64,000 nucleotides of DNA, from positions 175,086 through 239,085 of the forward strand of contig JADKKI010000014.1 in NCBI GenBank assembly GCA_016720595.1, given 5' to 3'. Below, in pieces: positions 29,300-40,811 of the stretch. Position 1 is the stretch's first letter. Each line of letters begins with the position of its first letter. This DNA is from Myxococcales bacterium. GTDB lineage: Bacteria; Myxococcota_A; Polyangia; Haliangiales; Haliangiaceae. The position numbers and the translations under genes were made by a program. The notes beneath the pieces are model-generated. The model worked only from the letters and a program-made list of their open reading frames with translations, was not told the DNA's origin and made no database searches.

Positions 29300-31841
29300 C
29301 GACGCAGACGACAACGATCTCACTGGCGGCACGGTCACCAACGAGGTGACCTCGCATCGCGTCGAGGAGATCGCGCGATCGCTCCAGGGGCACGACGGGC
29401 GTTCCGATCAGATCGAACGGGCGGCGGCCCGGTTGGCCACCAGTGGTGCCAACCAGACCACCGCGTCGGAGACCGCGAGCCTCGCGCTCGGCGGGATCGC
29501 GGAGAGCCTCGATGCCACCGCGTCCGCGACCGAGCAGCTCGCGCGTTCGCAATCAGCGGTGGCCACCAACACGCGCGAGACGCTGCACGCGCTCGACACC
29601 ACCGCGAGCGGCCTCCAGGCGCTCGCCGTCTCGGTGGCCACCGTCCGCAAGGACTGCGAGTTGCTCGCGCGAGGCAGTGAATCCACGGCGACGGTGCTCG
29701 AACAGTCCGCGCGCTCGCTGCGCTCCACGGCCTCGAACGCCTCCAAGCTCACCGAGACCACCGAGCGCCTGGTCTCGGCGGTCACGCAGACCAGCCGGAG
29801 CGTCGCCGATACCGCGATGCGCGGGATGGAGAACGCGACGACGATCGAGGACGTCGCGGCCACCGTCGAGGAGATGGCCGTGGGCTCCGCGCGCCTGTCC
29901 ACGGATTCGCACCACGTGGGCGAGCGGGTGACGTCCGTCGCGACCGGCTTCAAGACCCTGGTCGGCGCGCTCGAGGTCGTGGCCTCCGATACCAGCGACA
30001 CCGCGACCTCGATCGAGGAGACGGCGGCCACGGCGGAGCAGCTCGCCCGCTCGTTCCGCGGCGTGACCGAGCTCGCCGGCATGCTCGAGGACGCCGCCAC
30101 GGTGTCGGCGACCAGCCTCGGCTCGGTCGCCGCTTCGGTGGAGCAGGTCGCCGCCACGACCGAGAAGATGGCGATGGTGGTGGATGGCAATGCGGTCGCG
30201 ATCGAGGAGCTCGCGCGCTCGGCGCAGGCGATCGCGCAATCGGGCCAGGAGGTCAGCGCGCTGGCCAGCTCGAGCGCCACCGCGGCCACGCAGCTCGATG
30301 CGGTGACCCGGAAGATCGTCAGCGTGGTGGAACAGACCCGCGCGACCTCGGCACGCGTGGCCGCGTCGGCGCGCGCGGGCGGGATCACGGTGGGGCGCTC
30401 GATCGGTGGCCTCGTCAAGATCCGCCAGGCGATGACGGTGGGCGCGGGCGTGATGAAGGACATGGGCCGGCGCGCCGAGGAGATCGGCGACATGGTCCAG
30501 GCGATCAACCTGATCGCCGATCGGACGAACCTGCTCTCGCTCAACGCGAGCATCGAGGCGGCGCGCGCCGGCGAGCATGGCCGCGGCTTCGCGGTGATCG
30601 CGGAGGAGGTGCGTGCGCTGGCCGATCGCGCGGCCGCCGCCGCGACCGATGTGGCGAAGGTCGTGCGCGGCCTCCAGGCCGCGGCGCGGGATGCCCTGAC
30701 GGCGAGCTCCGAGGGCCTCCGCCTGGCCGACGAGGGCGCCGAGCTCGGTGAGGAGGCGCGCGGCGGGCTGCAGGCGATCCTCGAGGGTGTGGATCTCCTC
30801 GATGGCTCGATCCGGAACATCAGCACCGCGAGTGTCGATCAGATCAGCGTTGTGCAGACCGTGGCGAGCACCACCGCGCGCCTCGAGACCGAGAGCCGCA
30901 CGATCGCGCGCGCGAGTATCGAGCAGACGCAGGCCACGCAGAACCTCGCGCGATCGGCCGGCGAGCTCCGCACGATGGGCAAGCAGACCCGCGATGCGAC
31001 CGGCGATCAGGCGCGCGCCCTGCGCGAGCTCGTGAAGGGCAACCTCCAGCTCACCGCCACCGCGGAGAAGCTGACCCGCGCCACCGAGCAGCAGGCCACG
31101 GGCGCCACCGAGCTCGCGCGTGCGGCGGTCCAGATGCGCGCCACCACGGTGCGCACGTCCACGGCGCTCACCGAGCAGATCCGCGGCGTCGCGGGGATGT
31201 CTACGAGCGTTCACGAGATCGCCGGGGCGACCCAGCGCATGGTGCTCGGGATCGCGGAGCAGGCCAAGGGCTCGGCAGAGATCGCCCGCGCCATGGATGG
31301 TGCGCGCAAGCACGCCGTGCAGAATGCACGCGCGATCTCGGAGCAGGCGTTGGTGGCCAAGGAGCTGGAGGCCGGCATCCGCGACGTGTCGCGGTTGTCC
31401 TCCGAGATCACGACCGCCACGGCCGAGCACTCGTCCGGTGTCACCTCGCTGGTCAAGGATGCCGACGAGGTCCGCCGGATCGCCAAGCAGACGGCGCGAG
31501 CGGTGGGCGAGCAGGCGGAGTCGCTCGGCGTGCTCGCGGCCAACGCGTCGAAGCAGACGATCTCGCTCCAGGGCCTGGTCCAGACCACGGCGGAGCAGGC
31601 GGAGACCACCTCGCATGTCAACGAGGCGATGCGCTCGGTCCGCGGGCGTGCGCGCGAGATCAAGGCGGCGCTCGCGGCGCAGGCGAGGTCGGCGGCGACC
31701 ACCGTCGAGGATATCGCGACCGTCGTTCGCGAGGCCGCGTCGCTCCGGGCATCGACGAGCGAGCAGGTGGACCTCCTCGGGGGCGTGGCGATGACGGGGA
31801 AGCTCGGTGATCCGACCGCCGTGGTGGAGCCCACGCCATGA
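29292..31841 (+). CDS. Soluble, coiled-coil methyl-accepting chemotaxis protein
   Basis: 849 residues from the ATG at 29292, with no transmembrane segment and no recognisable sensor domain. The conserved receptor hairpin tip lies at mid-length (about residues 400-440): [20 protein letters not shown], then [17 protein letters not shown]. On both sides are some 400 residues of Ala/Thr/Ser/Glu-rich helical heptads, so the whole protein looks like one very long antiparallel coiled coil. Soluble receptors of this kind (for example FrzCD of Myxococcus) sense inside the cell, but this one is about twice as long. The alternative start at 29277 is possible. It overlaps cheW and precedes cheR. Confidence 0.9.
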   Translation: MDNDADDNDLTGGTVTNEVTSHRVEEIARSLQGHDGRSDQIERAAARLATSGANQTTASETASLALGGIAESLDATASATEQLARSQSAVATNTRETLHALDTTASGLQALAVSVATVRKDCELLARGSESTATVLEQSARSLRSTASNASKLTETTERLVSAVTQTSRSVADTAMRGMENATTIEDVAATVEEMAVGSARLSTDSHHVGERVTSVATGFKTLVGALEVVASDTSDTATSIEETAATAEQLARSFRGVTELAGMLEDAATVSATSLGSVAASVEQVAATTEKMAMVVDGNAVAIEELARSAQAIAQSGQEVSALASSSATAATQLDAVTRKIVSVVEQTRATSARVAASARAGGITVGRSIGGLVKIRQAMTVGAGVMKDMGRRAEEIGDMVQAINLIADRTNLLSLNASIEAARAGEHGRGFAVIAEEVRALADRAAAAATDVAKVVRGLQAAARDALTASSEGLRLADEGAELGEEARGGLQAILEGVDLLDGSIRNISTASVDQISVVQTVASTTARLETESRTIARASIEQTQATQNLARSAGELRTMGKQTRDATGDQARALRELVKGNLQLTATAEKLTRATEQQATGATELARAAVQMRATTVRTSTALTEQIRGVAGMSTSVHEIAGATQRMVLGIAEQAKGSAEIARAMDGARKHAVQNARAISEQALVAKELEAGIRDVSRLSSEITTATAEHSSGVTSLVKDADEVRRIAKQTARAVGEQAESLGVLAANASKQTISLQGLVQTTAEQAETTSHVNEAMRSVRGRAREIKAALAAQARSAATTVEDIATVVREAASLRASTSEQVDLLGGVAMTGKLGDPTAVVEPTP

Positions 31842-31863
31842 CCGCGCCCCGCATCGAGGACGG

Positions 31864-32694
31864 ATGAGCCCGGGGTCGCAGCCATCGGTCTCGTCGCGGA
31901 TGCTCATGGGCTTCGCGGAGCTCGTCGAGGAGAAGTGCGGCATACACTACCGCTCGGAGGATCGCGATCTGCTCGCGAGCAAGCTCGAAACGCAATCGCT
32001 GCGCGGCGGGTACGAGAGCCTGTTCACCTACTACGACCGGCTGCGCAACGACGATGCGGAGGGCGCGGAGCTGCGCGAGCTGATCGAGGCGCTCGTGATC
32101 CACGAGACCTACTTCTTCCGCGAGATGGCGCCGCTGCTCGAGCTGGTGGACGGCACGCTCGCCGGCATCGTGCAGTCGGGGCGGCGCGCCCGCGTGCTGT
32201 CGGCGGGTTGCTCGACGGGTGAAGAGCCGCTGACGCTCGCGATGCTGCTCGACGAGCGCGAGCTCCTGGATGGCGTGGAGCTGGTGGCGTGCGACGTGAG
32301 CACGAAGGCGATCGCACGAGCGCGGTCCGGAAAGTTCGGCCGGCGGGCGCTGCGCGATGACCACTCGCGGCCACTCGCCAGCCGGTACCTCACGACGAGC
32401 TACGATGGCGCGACGATCGACCCACGGCTGCACGCGGCCGTGCGGTTCGAGGTCGTCAACATCATCGACCCCGTGGCGCTCGCCACGCTCGGGACGTTCG
32501 ACGCGATCCTGTGCCGCAACGTGCTGATCTACTTCGCCGATGACCGGGTGCTGCGGGTGGTAAACCTGCTGGCCAACTCCCTCCACACGTCGGGCCTCCT
32601 CGTGGTCGGCGTCGCCGAGTCGCTGCTCCGCTTCGGTACGCCGATGGTGTGCGAAGAGCAGCACGGCTCGTTCCTCTACAGGAAGCAGCGATGA
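31864..32694 (+). CDS. cheR: Chemoreceptor methyltransferase CheR
   Basis: 276 residues from the ATG at 31864. An N-terminal helical domain (FAELVEEKCGIHY..., TYYDRL) is followed by the SAM-binding Rossmann domain: SAGCSTGEEPLTLAM, the DVSTKAIARAR strand, and FDAILCRNVLIYF as the motif IV-like loop. CheR methylates glutamates on the chemoreceptor to set its sensitivity; the soluble receptor two genes upstream is the likely substrate. The stop codon overlaps the cheB start (ATGA). Confidence 0.92.
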   Translation: MSPGSQPSVSSRMLMGFAELVEEKCGIHYRSEDRDLLASKLETQSLRGGYESLFTYYDRLRNDDAEGAELRELIEALVIHETYFFREMAPLLELVDGTLAGIVQSGRRARVLSAGCSTGEEPLTLAMLLDERELLDGVELVACDVSTKAIARARSGKFGRRALRDDHSRPLASRYLTTSYDGATIDPRLHAAVRFEVVNIIDPVALATLGTFDAILCRNVLIYFADDRVLRVVNLLANSLHTSGLLVVGVAESLLRFGTPMVCEEQHGSFLYRKQR

Positions 32695-33727
32695 CGCGGC
32701 CGCGCGTGCTCGTGATCGATGACTCCCCGTTCGCGCGGAGCGTACTGACGCGCCTGATGCGCGCGAGCGGGGTCATCGACGTGGTCGGCGCCGCCGGCGA
32801 TGGGGGCGATGGTCTCGAGCGGATCACGCGGCTCGATCCCGATGTGGTCACGCTCGATCTGACGATGCCCGGCGTCAACGGGCTCGAGGTCCTGCGGGTC
32901 CTCGCCGGGCGCAGGCGCCCGCGCGTGATCGCCGTCAGCATCTCCACGATCGACACCGAGATCGGCGCCGAAGCCCTGAGCCTCGGCGCGATCGACCTGA
33001 TCTCGAAGCCGGCCGGCGGGGGGGCGGATCGCCTGCGCGAGATCGGCAAGGAGCTGGTCGCGAAGATCCTGGCCGCCGCCGAATCGCTGGTCAACCCGTC
33101 GCCGGTGGTGGTGGTGGCGCCTCCGGCGCTGGCCGCGGCGCCGGCGGTCTCGCTCAGGGCGGTCCCGGTCAAGCTGATCCTGATCGGGACCTCGACCGGT
33201 GGTCCGCAGGCGTTGACGCGGCTGCTCGCGGAGCTCCCGCGACCCTCGGCGCGCCGATCGCGATCGTGCTTCATATCCCCTCGGGGTACACGGAGGCGCT
33301 CGCACGGCGGCTCGACCACTCGTCACCGTTGCACGTGGTGGAGGCATCCGATGGTCTGGTGCTCGAGCCCGGGATGGCGGTGATCGCGCGCGGCGGGATG
33401 CACCTGATGATCGAGCGTGCCGACGCCTCGTTCGTGGCGCGCCTCTCGGGCCAGTCCGAACGGACGTACACGCCCTCCGTCGACGAGCTGTTCTCGAGCG
33501 GCGCGGCCGCGGGCGGCAGAACGGCGCTCGGCGTGATCCTGACCGGGATGGGGGACGACGGGCTCGCGGGGGCGCGCGACCTCGTGACCGCCGGAGGCGC
33601 ACTCCTCACGCAGTCTGCACCGTCGTGCGTGGTCTACGGCATGCCCCGATGTGTCGACGAAGCCAAGCTCGGCGCCGTGAGCGTTCCCCTCGACGCGATG
33701 GCGGCGGAGATCGTGTCCCGTGTCTGA
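32691..33727 (+). pseudogene. cheB: CheB receptor methylesterase, split by a frameshift near 33237-33242
   Basis: The first frame encodes a receiver (VIDDSPFARSV, Asp56 in TLDLTMP, Lys in SKPAGG) and the start of the esterase domain (IGTSTGGPQAL with the catalytic Ser). After CTCCCG the frame shifts; the other frame continues without loss: ATLGAPIAIVLHIPSGYTEAL (catalytic His), PGMAVIARGG..., and ILTGMGDDG with the catalytic Asp. Restoring one G gives an intact CheB of about 345 residues, so the gene is either recently broken or miscalled by one base. It overlaps cheR and the following histidine kinase, the expected place for the demethylation partner of CheR. Confidence 0.85.
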
Positions 33728-35357
33728 TCGCCGGTCATCGTCTCGTGGCGCGCGTCCGCTGATCTGGATCGTGGACGACAGCCCCACCGAGGCGCTGATC
33801 GCGGAGCGGTCGCTAGGCTCGCGCTACGAGTTCGAGAAGTTCCTCGATGGCTCGCTGGTCGTCGAGCGCCTCGCGGCGGGCGCGGCGCAGCCGGATCTCT
33901 TGCTCCTCGATTGGGTGATGCCGGGGATGGCGGGGGACGAGGTGTGCCGGTTCCTGCGAACGGACCCTCGGACGATCGATCTGCCCATCATCCTGATCAC
34001 GGCCTCGCGGATCGAGACGTCGGATGTCGCGCAGGGGCTCTCGAGCGGCGCGAATGACTATGTCGCGCGACCGTTCGCCACCGAGGAGCTGCGGGCGCGC
34101 GTCGATTCGGCGATCCGCGTCAGGCACCTGAGCGACCTCGCGCAGCAGGAGGGGCGCCGCCTGTCCACGATCAACCGGCTCGGGCGGGCGCTGTTCGAGG
34201 CCCGGACCGATATCCCGCGGATCCTCGCGGAGCTCGCGACCGCGCTGACGGTCAGCCTCTGTGATGGTTGCTCGATCCTGCTCCTGCCGGGAGCCGTGAC
34301 GATCGCGCCGGTCACCCGGCACAACGCCGATCCCTCGGGCGAAGCGCTCGCCGCGATCTCCGCGATGACGGCGCCCGTGGTGCATGCCTTCGAGAGCGAC
34401 GAGCAGGCGCGAGCCACGCTGTCGCCGGCCTACGCGAGCTACATCGGACGCTTCGGGCTCCGCGGCCTGGCGATCCTGCCGCTGTCCAAACGCGATCCTC
34501 TCCCCGGCATCGTGACGGTGACCCGCGAGGGTCGGTGCTGCCCGTTCGAGGATGACGACCTCGCGACGATCCAGACCTGCATCGAGTACGCGAGCCTCGC
34601 CGTGGAGAGCGCGTTGCGGTTCGAGGCCGAGCGCGCGGCCGAGCGAACGATCAGCGCCGAGCGCGAACGCACCGCGAGGTTTCAGGAGGAGATGCTCGGG
34701 ATCGTGGGCCATGATCTCCGCGGCCCGCTGGGCGCGATCCTGATCGGCACCGAGATGCTCGCGGCGGAGAGAGATCCTGCCCATGCGTCGATCGTCATGC
34801 GGATCGATTCCTGCGCGAATCGAATGGTCCGCATGGTGGAGCAGCTCCTCGACATGACCCGCGCGCGCCTCGGCTCGGGGATCCCCGTGGTGCGACAGCG
34901 CGCGCAGCTGGTCTCCGTGATCCGCTCGGCGATCGACGAGATCTCGCTCGCACAGCCCGCGATCTCGTTCGAGCTGGTCGCCCCCGATGACGTGGTGGGG
35001 CAGTGGGATCCGGACCGCCTGGGGCAGGTGGTCTCGAACCTTCTCGGCAACGCAGTGCAGTACGGCCTACCCGGGGCGCCGATCGTCGTGAACGTGGACC
35101 GCGGGAACGGCCACGCGACGTTCACCGTCCACAACGCGCTCCGCGGTCCGCCAATCGCGCCCGAGGCGATCGCCAAGCTGTTCGAGCCCTATGTCCGCGG
35201 CAGCGACACCAAGCGCAACGGGAACGGGTTGGGGCTCGGGCTCTACATCGTCAGCGAGATCGTGCGCGCGCACGGTGGCACGATCGATGTCGAGTCCGTG
35301 TCCTCCGGGACGACGTTCCGCGTGGTGCTGCCGACCTCCGCGCCCCCCGCGGGGTGA
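33720..35357 (+). CDS. Receiver-GAF-histidine kinase hybrid
   Basis: 545 residues from a GTG at 33720, overlapping cheB by eight bases. N-terminal receiver with the pocket IVDDS and Asp64 in LLLDWVMPG (the late Lys is Arg in ARPF); a GAF-type domain (about 145-300); then HisKA (GIVGHDLRGPLGA) and HATPase (VSNLLGNAVQYG, KLFEPYVRG, GLGLGLYIVSEIVRAHGG). Receiver-first kinases at the end of chemosensory operons are common in Myxococcota and may read CheA phosphorylation. It has no membrane helix, so it works in the cytosol, like the receptor upstream. Confidence 0.9.
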   Translation: MSDRRSSSRGARPLIWIVDDSPTEALIAERSLGSRYEFEKFLDGSLVVERLAAGAAQPDLLLLDWVMPGMAGDEVCRFLRTDPRTIDLPIILITASRIETSDVAQGLSSGANDYVARPFATEELRARVDSAIRVRHLSDLAQQEGRRLSTINRLGRALFEARTDIPRILAELATALTVSLCDGCSILLLPGAVTIAPVTRHNADPSGEALAAISAMTAPVVHAFESDEQARATLSPAYASYIGRFGLRGLAILPLSKRDPLPGIVTVTREGRCCPFEDDDLATIQTCIEYASLAVESALRFEAERAAERTISAERERTARFQEEMLGIVGHDLRGPLGAILIGTEMLAAERDPAHASIVMRIDSCANRMVRMVEQLLDMTRARLGSGIPVVRQRAQLVSVIRSAIDEISLAQPAISFELVAPDDVVGQWDPDRLGQVVSNLLGNAVQYGLPGAPIVVNVDRGNGHATFTVHNALRGPPIAPEAIAKLFEPYVRGSDTKRNGNGLGLGLYIVSEIVRAHGGTIDVESVSSGTTFRVVLPTSAPPAG

Positions 35358-35448
35358 CGGCACCCGAACCGTGCGCGCGCCACCGAGCGCCGAGCGCGAG
35401 CGCACGGTCGTGAGGCAGCGTCGCCCGGCTCCGGCGGGGTGTTCGGCG

Positions 35449-35464
35449 TGGCCAGGACCTTGCA
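35449..35464 (+). promoter_or_regulatory. Sigma-54 promoter of the LEA-like gene
   Basis: TGGC-CAGGACC-TTGCA: both consensus halves, TGGC and TTGCA, with GG at 35450-35451 and GC at 35462-35463 exactly 10 bases apart. The predicted start is about 35475, leaving a 27-base leader before the ATG at 35502. A sigma-54 activator gene lies immediately downstream on the other strand. Confidence 0.7.
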
Positions 35465-35470
35465 CCACAT

Positions 35471-35489
35471 GTGGGTTCTACCAACCCAC
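35471..35489 (+). promoter_or_regulatory. 5'-UTR hairpin next to the ribosome-binding site of the LEA-like gene
   Basis: GTGGGTT, loop CTACC, AACCCAC: a perfect 7-pair stem directly followed by the Shine-Dalgarno AGGAG (35490-35494). The predicted sigma-54 start lies at or just inside the 5' arm, so the stem could sit at the very 5' end of the mRNA and stabilise it or affect translation. Confidence 0.5.
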
Positions 35490-35501
35490 AGGAGCACTGC
35501 C

Positions 35502-35747
35502 ATGACTACCGACAACAAGGTCAACACCAAGATCGATCAGGCGGCGGACAAGCTGAAGATGGCCGCCGACAAGGTCGCCACCAAGGTCGCCGACGTGCGC
35601 GAGCACAGCGCCGAGCGCAAGGAGAACATGGGCGAGAAGGCCAAGGAGGTCGCCGCCTCGGCCGGCGAGAAGATCAAGGACGTGGCCCACACGGTGGGCA
35701 ATGCGGTGAAGGACGTCGGCGCGAAGATCAAAGACAAGCTGACCTGA
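35502..35747 (+). CDS. Small LEA/CsbD-like amphipathic stress protein
   Basis: 81 residues, highly charged and Lys/Asp/Ala-rich with no hydrophobic core: 11-residue-like repeats such as DQAADKLKMAADK, EKAKEVAAS and NAVKDVGAKIKDK suggest an amphipathic helix of the late-embryogenesis-abundant type. Such proteins are usually stress-induced and protect membranes or proteins during drying or cold; the function here is inferred. The gene has its own sigma-54 promoter and leader hairpin, and ends 3 bp from the convergent NtrC-type regulator, which is a candidate activator. Confidence 0.75.
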   Translation: MTTDNKVNTKIDQAADKLKMAADKVATKVADVREHSAERKENMGEKAKEVAASAGEKIKDVAHTVGNAVKDVGAKIKDKLT

Positions 35748-35750
35748 TCG

Positions 35751-37145
<1,395 letters not shown>

Positions 37146-37256
37146 GCCAGCGTTCTACGCTGGGGACCTCACCGCGTCCATCCGCGAGCTGGGTCTCACC
37201 TGCACAACTCGGGTGGTGCGAGCGGGCCCGATCTTGCAGTCGCAGTGCCGGCAGCC

Positions 37257-38399
37257 ATGCGTCACCACGTCTATCTCTCCCCCGGGATGTTCGGCTTTGG
37301 CCGCCTCGGCTCGTACAACTACTTCGCCCATGTCGAGCGCGAGCTCGGGCAGCGGTTCGCGGCAGCGGGCCACGAGCTCGTGGCGCACGTGATCGAGGAT
37401 CTCCCCACCGCCTCGATCCGGCGCCGTGCGGTGCGGCTCGCTCAGGTGGTCATGCGCACGGCGGTGGGCGAGGGCCCGATCCACCTGCTCGGTCACTCGA
37501 CGGGCGGCCTCGATGCCCGCCTGGTCGCCTCGCCCTCCACCCGCGGGATCCCGGGGGAGACGTTGACCTGGCTGCCCCGGCTCCGCTCGATCACGACGAT
37601 GAACACTCCGCACTACGGCACGCCGCTCGCCAGCTTCTTCTCCACGTCGCGCGGGCAGCGTGCTCTCGCCGCGCTCTCGATGCTCACGGTCGCCGGGCTC
37701 ACGCTGGGCGCCCAGCCGTTACGCGCGACGAGCGTGATCCTCGGCTTTCTGCGGCGCGGCGATCTCTCGATCCCGTTCAAGCTTCGCATGCTCGATCGCT
37801 CCGTGGAATCGCTGGTCGGCCTCGTCGACGACGCGCAGAGCCCGGAGCTGCGCACGTTCCTCCAGGCGATCGAGGACGATCAGGGTTCGATGATGCAGCT
37901 CAGCCCGGAGTCGATGGATCTCGTGGTCGCCGGGTTCGAGGATCGGCCGGGCGTGCGCTACCAGGCGACCGCGTCGATGGCGCCGAGCCCTGCACCACGC
38001 GGCTGGCTGGAGACGATCGGACGTCCCTGGCGCACGCTGTCGCTGTCGATGTTCTTCGCGCTCCACCACCTCACCGCGGTCACCGACCAGCGCTATCCGT
38101 GTTCCGCGGGACCGGTGGCTGACGCGGCCACCGAGGAGCGGCTCGCCCACGCGTTCGCGGCCGCGCCGAGCCCGGCCGACAACGATGGTGTGGTCCCGCT
38201 GCGCTCGCAGCTGTGGGGCACGCTGGTGTGGGCGGGCTTCGGAGACCACCTCGATGTGCTCGGGCACTACCGGGACGACCGCGACGATGTCCCCGCGGAG
38301 CTGCGCCACTCGGACTGGCTGACCAGCGGTTCGGCGTTCACCCACGTGCAGTTCGGCCAGCTGCTCGATGCGATCGCGGGCGGCATGCTCGCGGGTTGA
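37257..38399 (+). CDS. Lipase-like alpha/beta hydrolase
   Basis: 380 residues from the ATG at 37257. An alpha/beta hydrolase with the oxyanion-region motif VYLSPGMFGF near the start and the nucleophile elbow GHSTGG with Ser81. A later DNDGVV motif and a His-containing FGDHLDVLGHY segment could supply the Asp and His of the triad. It resembles triacylglycerol lipase-like enzymes, without a clear export signal, so it may act in the cytosol. The 111-bp gap upstream separates it from the divergent NtrC-type regulator. Confidence 0.8.
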   Translation: MRHHVYLSPGMFGFGRLGSYNYFAHVERELGQRFAAAGHELVAHVIEDLPTASIRRRAVRLAQVVMRTAVGEGPIHLLGHSTGGLDARLVASPSTRGIPGETLTWLPRLRSITTMNTPHYGTPLASFFSTSRGQRALAALSMLTVAGLTLGAQPLRATSVILGFLRRGDLSIPFKLRMLDRSVESLVGLVDDAQSPELRTFLQAIEDDQGSMMQLSPESMDLVVAGFEDRPGVRYQATASMAPSPAPRGWLETIGRPWRTLSLSMFFALHHLTAVTDQRYPCSAGPVADAATEERLAHAFAAAPSPADNDGVVPLRSQLWGTLVWAGFGDHLDVLGHYRDDRDDVPAELRHSDWLTSGSAFTHVQFGQLLDAIAGGMLAG

Positions 38400-38488
38400 G
38401 CCGGCGCCACGAACGTTCAAGTTCCCGAGGAGGGACGGGCACTTCGCAGGCCCATGTCACGCTCGCCGGGGGCGCGCGTTCTCCTTGC

Positions 38489-38848
38489 ATGCCCTCTGTT
38501 CGTGCGCGCGGTCAGCTGCTCCCACTCGTCGGCGTGGTCGCCCTGGTTCTGTTCACCCTCGGCAACGCCGCCGCGAACCTGATCCCCGTGCACCGCCCGA
38601 CCGCGGCCGACCTGCGTGCCGAGGAGCAGCGTGATCTGGTGGAGCAGCGCCGCGTGCGGCTCGCGGTCTTGCGGTCCGGCGGCACGGCCTGCGACGCGGC
38701 ACACGCCCACGAGCTCGCACGGCTGCTCGTGATGGACGGCCAGTTTGCCGAGGTGCGCGCGTTCGGAGCCAGCTACGAGCAGCGCTGCGGTGACGACCCG
38801 GTGGTCCGTCACTGGAGCCTCGCGCCCGCGCCCCGCGCTCGGCGCTGA
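38489..38848 (+). CDS. Small membrane-anchored protein, unknown function
   Basis: 119 residues with one N-terminal membrane helix (about 9-30, LLPLVGVVALVLFTLG) followed by a helical, Arg/Glu-rich region and two or three Cys near the C-terminal half. The pattern (anchor, then a short helical repeat-like domain) is common in unnamed Myxococcota proteins. It ends 16 bp from the convergent pseudokinase gene. No family is recognised. Confidence 0.55.
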   Translation: MPSVRARGQLLPLVGVVALVLFTLGNAAANLIPVHRPTAADLRAEEQRDLVEQRRVRLAVLRSGGTACDAAHAHELARLLVMDGQFAEVRAFGASYEQRCGDDPVVRHWSLAPAPRARR

Positions 38849-38864
38849 GTCGCGATCGCGGTCG

Positions 38865-40811
38865 TCAGATGTCGTCGAGCGCGGCGAGGGCGTGTGCGAC
38901 CTCGGTGTCGTCGGAGCGCAGCGCGGCGGCCTGGTGCAGGCCGAGCGAGACCGCGGTGCGAGTCAGCGACGTGATCTCGAGCAGCCGCCCGAACAGCGCC
39001 GCGCGCTGCTCCTCGAGCTGGCGGAGCGTGTCGAGCCCGGCGAGCAGCTCGAGCCGAAGCGCGGGCTCCTCCTTGCGTGCGTCGCACCGCGCGAGCGCGC
39101 GGACGATCGCTCCCTCGTCGAGCGAGCTCAGCTGGTGATCGATCGCCTCGATCGCGGTGGCGGTGGTCCCCGCGAGCTCGACGAGGGGGCGCACCGGAGC
39201 CGTCACGCGCTCGGCATCTGCCTGGTCGGCGGCGGTCCCCGAGGACAGCGCGGCCTTCGCGTCGCACAGGCGCTGGACCAGCGATGCGAGCTCGTCGAGC
39301 CGCGCGCGCACGTCGGGCGACTTCGCGGCGGCGAGCACCGTGGCGATCGAGGCGACGAGCGCATCGCCGGCGGGGAGTGCCGCGGGCGTGGCGCGCAGAA
39401 GGCCGATCGCGATCCGCTTCGCCGCACGCCGCTGCTGCCGCCGGAGCACCCAGCCCGTGAGGCCGGTGGTGCCCGACATCACGAGGGCGAGGGCGCCGAG
39501 GGCGAGTCCAACACCGCCGGCGGCGATCGCCACGATCCCGGCGGTGCCGACGACGAGGGAGCCGAGGAGCATGCGGCGCGACGAGCGCTGGCTCGCGGCC
39601 GCCTGGCGTGGCGTGCGGGCGTGGACCTTGAAGCCGCCGGCCGCGAGGCGGGCGACCAGCGCCTTGCCGGTCTCGGGGGCGAGGTTCTCGATCAGGACGG
39701 CGGGCAGGGCGTGACGCTGGGCGAGCTCGGACTTGCTGTACATCCGGCGATCGCCGATCACGAAGTTGAGCTTCGGGACCTCCACCGCGATCGCCTCGAA
39801 GAACTCGTGCAGTGCGCCGACGAATGCCGCGTCCTCCTTCGCCTTCTCGAGCACGATCTGCACCGCGTCGGGATCGTCGGGCGCAGCGCGGTGGAACTGC
39901 ACCGCCTGCTTGCCACACGCGAGGCACAGCCTCAGCCCCGCGCGCATCGGCGCATTGCAGGCCTGGCAGTTCACGCGCGTCACCACGAGGGCAACCTCGG
40001 TGCCGCGGCCTTGGAGCGCCTCCGCGACATCTCGCGCGGTCACCGGGCGGCGCTCGGGATCGTGCGCGAGGCAGCGCACCACGAGCGCCGCGAGCGCGGC
40101 CGGGATCTCGGGGCGCAGCGACGCGAGATCGGGGAGCGTGGTGCGGGCGCCGAGGAGCGACGCCTCGAACGGGACGCGGCCGGTGAGGGCGCGCCACAGC
40201 ACGACGCCGAGGCTGTAGACGTCGGCGCGCGCGTCGACGATCGTGCCGAGTAGCGCCTCCGCGGACACGTACGGCGAGCTCTCGAGCAGGAGGCTCGAGG
40301 CGGTGCGCGAGGACAGGATCGCGAGCCGCGCGTGACCGACATCGGTGAACCACACGCGCCCGTCGGGTGCGATCACGATGCTGCGCGGATCGAGATCGCG
40401 GAGGATGGCGCCGGCGGCATGGAACGCCTGGATCGCGCTGGCGAGCCGCACACCGAGCTCGATCACCTCGTCGATCGGGAGGGGCGCGCGGCGCAGCAGC
40501 TGGTCGAGCGTGGTGCCCTCGGGATCGAGGCGAACACGCCACGGTGGGATCGCGTCGGGGGCGCGCGGATCGGGGAGCGGGCCGATCGCCAGCGTCGGCG
40601 CAAGAGGCGCTGCGGGCAGCGCCGCGAGCCGCTCCATGTCCGCCACCCAGCGGCGACGGAGGGCCGGATCGGCGGCGAGCTCGGCGACGAGCTGGGCGAT
40701 CATGGCGCGCCTGCCATCCGGCAATTCGATCGGCCACGCGATCTCGTGGCGGAGACGCACCGGCTCACCGAGGACGCGCTGACCGACGACGGCTTGGGGT
40801 GGTGTGCTCAC
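38865..40811 (-). CDS. Membrane pseudokinase with zinc ribbon
   Basis: 648 residues from a GTG at 40811 that overlaps the stop of the upstream kinase gene. The kinase fold is present but degraded: no Gly-rich loop; the catalytic loop reads LRDLDPRSIV (Asp139 kept, Lys and Asn lost) and DFG is DVG (157-159). A zinc ribbon follows with Cys282, Cys285, Cys296 and Cys299, then two close membrane helices (about 410-445) and a helical C-terminal domain of about 200 residues. It is probably catalytically dead or weak and works as a partner or scaffold for the active kinase encoded just upstream, which has the same zinc ribbon plus membrane helix plan. Confidence 0.85.
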   Translation of the reverse strand: MSTPPQAVVGQRVLGEPVRLRHEIAWPIELPDGRRAMIAQLVAELAADPALRRRWVADMERLAALPAAPLAPTLAIGPLPDPRAPDAIPPWRVRLDPEGTTLDQLLRRAPLPIDEVIELGVRLASAIQAFHAAGAILRDLDPRSIVIAPDGRVWFTDVGHARLAILSSRTASSLLLESSPYVSAEALLGTIVDARADVYSLGVVLWRALTGRVPFEASLLGARTTLPDLASLRPEIPAALAALVVRCLAHDPERRPVTARDVAEALQGRGTEVALVVTRVNCQACNAPMRAGLRLCLACGKQAVQFHRAAPDDPDAVQIVLEKAKEDAAFVGALHEFFEAIAVEVPKLNFVIGDRRMYSKSELAQRHALPAVLIENLAPETGKALVARLAAGGFKVHARTPRQAAASQRSSRRMLLGSLVVGTAGIVAIAAGGVGLALGALALVMSGTTGLTGWVLRRQQRRAAKRIAIGLLRATPAALPAGDALVASIATVLAAAKSPDVRARLDELASLVQRLCDAKAALSSGTAADQADAERVTAPVRPLVELAGTTATAIEAIDHQLSSLDEGAIVRALARCDARKEEPALRLELLAGLDTLRQLEEQRAALFGRLLEITSLTRTAVSLGLHQAAALRSDDTEVAHALAALDDI

